From: Gnetum montanum
Lineage: Eukaryota; Streptophyta; Gnetopsida; Gnetales; Gnetaceae
Assembly: GCA_015680685.1 (NCBI GenBank)
Contig: MNCI01001338.1
Location: 60,001-124,000 of the forward strand
Direction of reading: 5' to 3'
Length of the DNA stretch: 64,000 bases
A program made the position numbers and the translations under genes. Position 1 is the first letter of the stretch, and each line of letters opens with the position of its first letter. Below are positions 56,641 through 64,000 of the stretch, piece by piece. Below the pieces are notes generated by a model. It ran no database searches and was not told where the DNA came from. It saw only the letters and a program-made list of their open reading frames with translations.

Positions 56641-58460
56641 TGATCATGGCAAGAATTAATAAATTGAAATTTAGGATCCATACATATTGGAAATATTGAG
56701 GTCTAATCATATCCAAACCACTGGGTGTCTTTTGATGTGATGGCAGGAATGTACCCAAATTGGGGTTCACACACTTAATTAAAGTAGGCATAGTGGGGTA
56801 GATTATAGGATGTGGTCATGTGATAAGAAGCTAACTCGCTATGGCACCCATGACCATAAGATGGTATGTAAGGATCGATATGTCTCCTCACATTATTATA
56901 TTTATTGGGTCACATGGTTGTTGAAGTATTAATTGATAGCCTAGATAAGGTAATAGAAGGTGTTAAGTTTGAAGAGGAAGGTGCATCACTATGTTAGGCT
57001 TGTGCTAAGTTAGAGGATGCAATGGTTTCATAATCATGTTGTCTCTTACTATGGCCATGCCTAAAGAAAGGATGCTTCTGACAATGTGGAGGATTCTCAC
57101 TGCTATTGACAATAACAGCACAAATAATGTTCGTTGGTTGGTGTGGTGGTGCAAAACCTTCTGGTACAACTAGTGGTGATGTAGAAGGAGGTGAAGGATG
57201 AGAATATTGAGAGTAAAGAGGAGTGTAAGGGACATGAGGTGGTGATCTCATAGAAGAGGAAATGAGTTGATAATACTTAGGAAAATGATAATGATGAGAT
57301 GAAGTAAAGGATGTCGACCTAGTTGGAGAAATAGGGTGTTGAACATAATAAGCACTTGGTGTCAGGGTGTACAAAGGGTGAGGCTGGTTTGGCGATGATC
57401 TCCCCCACGATTGGGGGTTTTGCCATTGCGATTGATCATGGTATTTCTATATGAAATATGGATGTAACATTCTTCCCCAATGATTATGTAAGTGTGACAA
57501 GATTGGGCATTGGCCTTTGGGATGATCATAGAGGAAAACATTGCATTGATACTTATGATTTTTAGTTGAGCCCCTATCCTTGTTGTCTTCAGCCCTTCTT
57601 TCTGATTGTCAAATGGTGTTTTGTCTTGTTTCCAAGTTTGGCATTCTTTGTTTGTTTTGGTTATCAAGGTTATCTTTTGTGGTTTTCCCTCTAACAATGT
57701 TTACATATTCTTCGCATTTTTCATGTACCCATTCTATCATCTTATTGATTTTTGCCTCGATTTCATCCAATGATTTTAATATGGGCAAAGATGGGGATGG
57801 TTTCACCTCCTCGAGGTGAGTTAATTTCTCATCTTCATAATTATGAACCTTTGTTACTTTAAGAGTTTGGTCCTATTGAGATCTTTTAACATTCTCCCAT
57901 TTGGCTATTTCTCCTTCTACTTTTGCTACTTGCTCAATAAGCTCTTGGAATTGGTGGGTTTGTAGTTCATATAGTTGACTTGGGGCATACATCCCTAGGT
58001 TCTCCCTTGTTTCATTATGGAGCCCATCCATGATGTGATACATTATCATTTCCTCAGAGAACCCATAGCCTGAGCATTTGTTTAATAGTGAGTAATATGT
58101 TTCTAAGGCCATGTCAAAGAGTTCATGTTGCCCTTGTTTCCACTCTTGGATTTGTCTCCTCAAAGCTAACACTCTTGCAGAAGTTTGATATCTTTTATTG
58201 AATAGTTTTACCATTGTAGGCCAATAACAAATCAAATTTGGTTTTAAAGACCTATACCATACCTTTGCTTGGCCCATGAGTGTCATAGGAAAAAGCTTAA
58301 GTCTTTGCCACCCATTATCAATGTTATTTCATACACAAGCATCATAGAAGGCTTGTAAATGATGTTGTGAATCTAAATCTTAGCCTCCTGAGAATTTAGG
58401 AAAGTTGTTTAAATCAAGCCTAGGTAGATAGCTTTCTTTGTAATGCCTATAGGATATTTT
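56641..58460 (-). pseudogene. gag: Element E gag
   Basis: It is collinear with the gag of D. RHYKESYLPRLDLNNFPKF (58440-58390) is followed by the core at 58286-57873 (AKVWYRSLKPNLICYW, LFNKRYQTSARVLALRRQIQ, MDGLHNETRENLGMYAPSQL). The zinc-like motif CNVFLYDHPKGQCPILSH is near 57540. The Pro/Ser/Tyr/His-rich tail is at 57374-56994, and the same junction to the 3' region as D is at 56990-56640. The N-terminus is missing: homology to D stops at about 58460, where the Penelope-like array begins. No pro-pol. Confidence 0.8.
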
Positions 58461-58599
58461 GTAATCCAAAATTTTTTGTAACCCAAAATTTTTTGTAACC
58501 TTCATTATCTTTCGATTAATCAACTCATGCAGGTTCCTAGCATGAGTTGAATCTTGATTCTTCTGCAGGTTTATCACGGAAAAGATCGCGAACAATGGA

Positions 58600-60480
58600 T
58601 GCCTTGGAATAGGACATGAATCTGGCTATAGATTTGTATTTTGTGAACTAACTAGTTAAAAATGATCCTTTTGGTTTTATAGAGGCATTCCTTGATGAAT
58701 GCTTTTTTTAGGACCAAATGCAAAGTGGATAAACTTTGTTGCAATCTCTCTTTGTGTCAACAATAGTTTTTAGAAGCCAATTCTCAATGTGGTGCACTCA
58801 AGCAGCAATTCCATGATGCTCAAGCCTCCATTCCCATTTTTGATGATTCTGCGATCCTGATGTTTTGCAAGAAATGATCTAGATAACGACAAGAGGTTTT
58901 TGAAAATACCTCTATGCAATAGACCATGCTTGTCGAACCAAGGAACGAATTGAGAAGCTTTATTTTGAGAAGCTGCTTGTTCATAGCCTTCAAATTTCAA
59001 CCCCTAAGCTTAAAGCCTCTTCCCAAGGTGATGTGAGCCTCCAACAAGAATTTTTAGCACTTCAACACAAACACAATCTTAAGCTTTAAGAGGCCTATCT
59101 TTGTGTTGAAATCATTTCAATCGATGCACCATCAAAAAGTGGAATCTTTCCCTATGATGCTATGTAAAAATTGGTGAATGCATCTTTTACATTCAATAAC
59201 CTGCTCCATAAAACTAAAAGAGGCATTCATCAACGAACGTCTGAAATTTGACATTCGTGCAAAGCAGAGGAGCTTTGCAAGAATGCAATATCTACCAACG
59301 ATCAAGAAATCTACAAAGAAATGATGCATTAAAAGTGGGATGCAACCTTTCAAAAATTTGGGTAATGGATCAAAGATTGTGGCGTCATTCCCTCAAATTT
59401 TTCCATGTGATGAAATGGTGAGTAAAGGCAAAACCAGCAGGCATCAAGTTCTCAACTTGACCCCAATCGCTGTAAGAACCTTAGTCTTCTCGATGGCAGA
59501 AATAGCAAAAACAGTTGCAAAAAAATTAGAGAAACCAGAAAAATTAGCAGTAATTTTTTTTTTCCAAAAAAACTGGCGGCAATAGTAGTAGCCAAACCCT
59601 AATCGCAGTGTTAGATCTGCTAATCATGGTGGCAGATCTACCAATTGTGGCCATTCTCCTGGCAATGGCGGTGGTTCTTTTGACCCTGGTTCACGTTAGG
59701 GTTTTAGCCCCAATTCGCAGTAGGGTTTTGGCCTCAATTTGCAGCAGGGTTTTGGCCCTAATTCATAGCAGGGTTTTGGCCCTAATTCATAGCAGGGTTT
59801 CGTGTTTCAAAGTTTTGCAGGTTTTTTAGATGCATCTAGTGCGTGTGGCTTCCAGCACGGCTTCTGACAGGGTGTGCACGATGGCCATGGAGGTTTTTGT
59901 AGCCATAAAGGTGGATCCATTGGCGCTTATGTTGTGCGATCTGGTGATTGTGATGCACGATTTCTGGATCGGGGCAACACACAATTTCAGGATCAGGGCA
60001 CGTGGTTTCACGATCAGGACAGAACATAGGCTTTTGACCCTTCGTAGTCGTCTGGCCTGTGACCTGCTCGTGGCGACAACATGCGTTTTAATGTGTGAAC
60101 AAATGATCATTCGCCTGCACATGGAGAAGTTCAGTCATCTTTGCATTCTTTCTTAGGTTTCGACCATGGCCGCAGCAGCAACGCTTAATAGGCTCCCTCC
60201 AACAGCGACGATAGCGCTCAGATTGGCGCTGGCATTTAGATCGACGGCGGTGCTCAGATCGGCAGTAGCATTGAGGGTAGCAATGGTGGCAAGATGGTTT
60301 TCAGATCGGATGGCAATTTTTAGAGGGTTTTCAGATCTGACCATAATTTTCAGGGGCTTCATAATTCTCTGCTGGGCGACATTGGTTCAAACATTTGTTT
60401 TAATTCTATAAATGATGATGTACATTTAGGAGGGTTTAACAATGATTTAAACTCAAAGAGCCTAGCCTGAACCAATTAGC
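58600..60480 (+). pseudogene. ORF1-like region of the Penelope-like repeat (Gln/Gly/Asn/Ser-rich)
   Basis: A heavily stopped frame starts with helical, charged stretches (KVDKLCCNLSLCQQ, RTKERIEKLYFEKL, QEFLALQHKHNLKL). It then becomes Gly/Asn/Ser/Gln-rich from about 59600 (GGRSTNCGHSPGNGGGSFDP). Four repeats of QGFGPNS-Q type follow, and the frame stays Gly/Ser/Asp/Asn-rich to about 60470. In most repeats the stop is TAG where CAG (Gln) is expected. Unit 2 repeats the first part (63000-64000). I do not recognise a named family. Confidence 0.35.
59696..59806 (+). repeat. 24-bp coding minisatellite
   Basis: Four to five head-to-tail copies of CAGGGTTTTGGCCCTAATTC plus ATAG/GCAG; two adjacent copies are identical. 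The 24-bp period is a multiple of three and keeps a GFGPNSQQ-like reading. The first part of the same repeat is present at the right edge in unit 2 (63970-64000). Confidence 0.85.
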
Positions 60481-60544
60481 GACGGGTTGGGCCCCACTCT
60501 CAAAATTAAATTAAAATTTAATTTTAAATATAAATCCTTCTATG

Positions 60545-61735
60545 ACATCTCATGCCCATCCACCCCCAACCAGTCCCTTTACAACAACTTTCAACTTCAG
60601 TCCAGGTGCCTATGGGCCATCATCTTTTGAGTTTGCCCAAAACAACCCTCCACCAAATCCTCCTCCTTGTCTTTCTTTCTTTGTGTTATCTGTGCCATTG
60701 CCTGAACACTCCACCTACTGAATTTTGCACTCTACCCACCGAAGTTTACACCACATATCCATAACTCATCATGATCATGTTTAAATTTCTAGTTGTCTAC
60801 CATCAACCAGACTTCATACCCTCGTTTGCTTTTTGCGCAAAAAATAGTTCATGAAATCGAAAATCACATCTCTAAGTTCACAATTCATAACTTTTCATCA
60901 TACACTCTTTCAGCAAATGAAATTAAAGTTTTGAGTTATAGACTTAAATTCATCCCTTGCCCACTCCCCATGGATCGAATCTCAATTGTTAAAGAATTCA
61001 CCACTTTTGCCAGGCTTTTTAGATTTTGAAATTTTTTCAAAAATAAACCTGAAGATATTTTTTCATTTTCACTATTTATTATGGCAACCAAAGTTGCTAA
61101 AATAAAATTTCAACGATGTAATAAGTGGAATACTCTAATTAGCAATTTCAATTCTGAAAATTGCATTCGCAATTGCCTCGCTTCCCTTCAAACTGCACTC
61201 TTCTCTATTGATTTCAACCGCACCAACCTCTTCTCCATCATCTTCTTGGAGCACTTCAAAAACTTCAAAAAGATACATACATTGTCATTTGACCTACCTC
61301 CATCATTTCTAATTATGTAGTTAATATTTTGGATGTTACTTTCTTCAACGATCCTCATTTTGTTAACATTGGTATCTTTTCTACCAAGTGTTATAAAAAA
61401 CTCTTGAATTCATACTAGTACATCATTTCTTCTCATGGCATTTGTTCCATCAGAAGAAAGTATTTATCATTACAAAACTCAAAAGATACTTCATCAAGAA
61501 ATCATGTCTTAGTGATCTTTAACAAATTTAGTGGCAACTCTTTCGATGACTTTGTGCTCGAGAGTATCCTTCTTGCTTGTTGGTTAAATATTTCAACCTT
61601 GTTCCTACTACTTTTTGTCGATCACTTCTGGCTAGACTTCATTAAAGTAATGATGTTCATATTAGGAAACGGACCTCTCTCGTCTTCAAATTGGATTTCA
61701 GTACTTATATTAAATCCTTGAACGTGAGGACCCTT
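60545..61735 (+). pseudogene. Penelope-like ORF2 N-terminal region
   Basis: A proline-rich segment (NNPPPNPPPCLSFFV, about 60630-60680) precedes HNFSSYTLSANEIKVLSYRL, KFIPCPLP and VKEFTTFARLFRF (60870-61028). This matches the N-terminal pattern of Penelope-like retroelement proteins (N-L-S-S-x-T-L-T-x-x-E-x-x-L-L-x-K-G-L-x-F-x-P-x-P ... F-x-R-x-L-R-x). Further on, FQRCNKWNTLISNFN, and in another frame LQKLQKDTYIVI followed by NYVVNILDVTF, sit where these proteins have the S-W-x-P and I-V-I-K-P-A-D-K regions. RT catalytic motifs are not visible. The frame is broken by several stops and shifts. Confidence 0.4.
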
Positions 61736-61737
61736 TT

Positions 61738-62735
61738 AAACCGTATACTTGATTTGCTTCACCAAAAAGATCTTACTCTTTCAGATGTGGTCGCTTGTTA
61801 GCGAAATCCAAGAAAGCTGTGTTCAATCCTCGTTAAGAACAAATTTAAGTGCTTAGTCCCACCTCCACTTTGGCATGAATAAGTAAGGTTAGTTAAATTT
61901 TTCATAGTCCTAAAATTTTAAATTTCTTAAGTTTGAATAATTTAAATTCAACACTTCAGCACTTGTGCTCTTGACTTTGCCTTTGTAAACTTAAGACATA
62001 CTGAAGAGGGGTGAGAATCCAAAAACATTTTATGTTTTAATTTTACTTAGTTAATGTCAATTTGAGCTTCTTTAATTTCTGTTATTCTTTTTTTCCTCCT
62101 TTACTTTCTACTCCGTATTTCTATTAGCCGCACAAGATTAAAACAAAAATTTTTGTAACCCTAAACCCTAAGGACCCCAACCCCTAAACCTTAAACCCTA
62201 AACTTTAAATCCTAAACCCTATACTTGATCGGCTTCACTAAAAGGATCCGACTTTCCAAAACATCATTCTAGATGTGATCAATTACTGGTGAAACCCAAG
62301 AAAGCTGTATTCACTTCTCGTTAAAACATATGCAAATGCTTCATCCTACCCCAACTTCGGCTTAAACGAGTGGAGCCTAGTTGATTTTTTCATAAGTCCC
62401 AAAATGTTAAATTTTTTAGAAATCCCAAAATATTAAATTTTTCATAAGTTCTAAAATTTTAAATTTTTCACAAGTCACAAAATTTTAAATTTCTTAAGTT
62501 GGGATAATTTAAATTCAACACTTCAACACTTATGCTTTTGACTTTGCATTTGTAAGCTTAAGACATACTAAAGAGGGATGAGAATCTTGAAAACCTTTTG
62601 TGTTTTAACTTTACTTAGTTAATGTTAATTTGAGCTTATTTAGTTTTTGTTCTTTTTTTCCTTCTTTGCTTTCTACTTCATACTTCTGTTAGCCACACAA
62701 GATCAAAATAAAAATTTTTGTAACTCAAAATTTCT
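61738..62735 (+). repeat. Tandem duplication of the 3' module
   Basis: Two diverged copies, about 61738-62160 and 62219-62725, share ATACTTGAT(T/C)(T/G)GCTTCAC, CCAAGAAAGCTGT(G/A)TTCA, AATTTAAATTCAACACTTCA, CTTAAGACATACT(G/A)AAGAGG and AAAATTTTTGTAAC at the end. A telomere-like tract separates them. The second copy has extra CATAAGT-CCCAAAATGTTAAATTTT subrepeats (about 62388-62495). Confidence 0.8.
62157..62220 (+). repeat. Degenerate telomere-like CCCTAAA tract
   Basis: Nine heptamer-like units: CCCTAAA, CCCTAAG, then CCCCTAAA, CCTTAAA, CCCTAAA, CTTTAAA, TCCTAAA and CCCT. It starts immediately after AAAATTTTTGTAA, the recurrent 3' end of the module, and stops where the second module copy begins. 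CCCTAAA is the C-rich strand of the standard plant telomere repeat. Confidence 0.75.
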
Positions 62736-64000
62736 TGTCTATCTTGCTACCTAACAGAAATGAACCTTGAAAGTTAGCTTTCATTAGCTTTTGATCAATC
62801 AACTCATGCAAGTTTCTAACATGAGTTGAATCCTGATCCTTCTGCAAGTTCATCACGGAAAAGATTGCAAACACTAGATACCCCGAAACAAGACATGAAT
62901 CTAGCTATAGGTTCGTATCTTGTGAACTGACCAGTTGAAGATGATCCTTTTGGTTCTACAGAGACATTCCTTTTATACCTTTTTCAAGACTAAACACAAA
63001 GTGGATGAACTTTGCTCCAGTTTGTCTTTATGTGAACAACAGCTTTCAGAAGCCAACCCTCAATGTGCTGTGCTTAAGTAGCAACTCCATGAGGCTTAAG
63101 CCTCTATTCCCATTTTTGATGATTTTTTGATCCTTAATGTTTTGTAAGAAATGATTCACGCAGTAGCTAGAGATTTTCAGAAACACCTCTATGTAGCAGA
63201 CCACGCTCATTGGACCAAGGAACGGACTGAGAAACTTTATTTCGAAAAGTTACACAGCCTTTGAATTTTGGCCCCTAGACTTAAAGCCTCTTCTTGAGAA
63301 GGTGATGTCAACCTTCAAGACACCTATCTTTGTGCTGAAATTATTTTAGCTGATGCACACTGACAAAAGGTGAAATCTTTCCCCCATGATGTTATACAAA
63401 AACTGGTAGAATGCATCTCTTGTATTCAACAGCTTGCTCCATTTTAGTAGGCTCTTTTGTAGGCTTGTACCAAAAAACTAGATGAGGCATTCATTTTGAT
63501 GCTAAAAAAAATAGCAGGAGCAAAAAAAATAGAGGAGCAACACAAGAATGCAGTATCTACCTTGATCCTCTACCAACAATCAAAGAAGTCTACAAGGAAA
63601 CAGTTCATCAAGAGTGGGATGCAATGTTCCAGAAATTTGGCAATGGCTCAAAGATTGTGGCATCATTCCCCCAAATTTTTTCATGCAGTGAGATGGCCAG
63701 AAAAGGCAAAATTGTAGCTCTCAGTCGCAAGCATCAAGTTCTCAACATGATCCTAATCCGATCCTAATCCGCTGCAACAACCTCAGTCTTTTTGGTGGCA
63801 GAAATGACAAAAAAAACCGCAGAAAAACCAGTGGCAAAAACAACCATAGAAAAACCAGCGGCAACTAAACCCTACTCCACAGGGGGGTGATCATAGTGTC
63901 AGATCTACCAATCGCAGCCATTCTCCTGACAACGGTGGTGGTTCTTCTAACCCTGGTTTGTGTCATGGTTTTTTCCCTAATTCGTAGTAGGGTTTTAGCC
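62712..64000 (+). mobile_element. Penelope-like repeat, unit 2 (partial)
   Basis: It repeats 58461-59780 in direct orientation: AACTCATGCAAGTTTCTAAC, CACGGAAAAGATTGCAAACA, CAAAGTGGATGAACTTTGC and AAATTTGGCAATGGCTC. The ORF1 reading is better kept here (EWDAMFQKFGNGSKIVASFP, MARKGKIVALSRKHQVLN). It is cut by the window edge in the QGF repeat region. Confidence 0.6.

Larger units (their letters stand above)
58461..62711 (+). mobile_element. Penelope-like repeat, unit 1 of a tandem array
   Basis: About 4.25 kb from CAAAATTTTTTGTAACC to the same word at about 62712, where the sequence starts again. In order it contains a degenerate ORF1 (58600-60480), a proline-rich stretch, the N-terminal part of an ORF2 with Penelope-like signature (60790-61740) and a duplicated 3' module (61738-62735). 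No reverse-transcriptase core or GIY-YIG nuclease is recognisable, so the unit is probably internally deleted. The classification is inference from the N-terminal motif and head-to-tail structure. Confidence 0.45.

Noticed and set aside
59830-60411. ORFs at 59830-60156 and 60166-60411
   Set aside because: They are in other frames than the Gly/Ser/Asn-rich reading and match nothing I recognise.
62157-62220. A present-day telomere or fusion point
   Set aside because: The tract is only about 64 bp, degenerate and inside a duplicated module, so it is not evidence of a current chromosome end or a fusion.

Overview
This window looks like a stretch of a very large, repeat-packed plant nuclear genome. 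Almost all of it is old LTR retrotransposons inserted into one another. The only host-type coding sequence I recognise is a broken leucine-rich-repeat (LRR) receptor fragment. The gag-pol signatures, tRNA-Asp-type primer sites, heavy stop-codon decay and C-to-T/G-to-A decay fit a seed plant. A Penelope-like segment at the right end would fit a gymnosperm or conifer, but that is inference. I see no intact host gene, no tRNA or rRNA gene and no CRISPR array.

Layout. (1) 1-4708: the 3' part of a plus-strand Athila-like Ty3/gypsy element (G), with a promoter-like palindrome block and TATA, a spliced coiled-coil ORF and the 3' LTR. (2) 4709-8630: a minus-strand Tat-like element (F) cut by G, with gag, leader and a 1.85 kb LTR full of TACGCTATGC palindromes. 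(3) 8636-30309: a minus-strand element (B) hit by F and by Element 1 (9505-27407, target-site duplication CTTAC). Element 1 is itself hit by Element 2 (13413-24283), which carries a solo LTR (21628-22581, duplication CTTAT). (4) 30310-31802: the LRR pseudogene, lying between the head-to-head LTRs of B and B'. (5) 31803 to about 35635: B', a plus-strand relative of B. (6) 36599-51812: plus-strand Athila-like Element C with a nearly complete but dead gag-pro-pol, interrupted by Element D (38836-45259), which has gag but no pol. (7) 51813-58460: Element E, minus strand, the same pol-less subfamily as D, still carrying the coiled-coil ORF and its internal promoter block. (8) 58461-64000: a head-to-tail array of an unusual repeat with a Penelope-like N-terminal ORF2 signature and a degenerate CCCTAAA telomere-like tract directly after a recurrent 3' end.

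How the parts relate. G, C, D, E and Elements 1 and 2 form one Athila-like superfamily. Their LTRs run TGATGA...TCATCA. The primer site resembles the tRNA-Asp site (TGGCGCCGTTGCCGGGGA type), the RT motif is FMDDFSTYG, gag carries a conserved C-x6-H-x4-C-x4-H motif, and the 3' region is long and conserved. In the GATATC-type LTRs (Elements 1, 2, D and the solo LTR) the U3 core promoter is a set of GATATC half-sites spaced around GTAC, directly upstream of the TATA box.

The most interesting observation is that E and G carry a second palindrome-plus-TATA block inside the element. It sits just upstream of a small intron and the coiled-coil 3' ORF, which suggests a dedicated internal promoter. D and E share the same loss of pro-pol, so they look like a mobilised gag-only subfamily. 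The Penelope-like array with a correctly oriented telomere-like tract is the second point worth checking.
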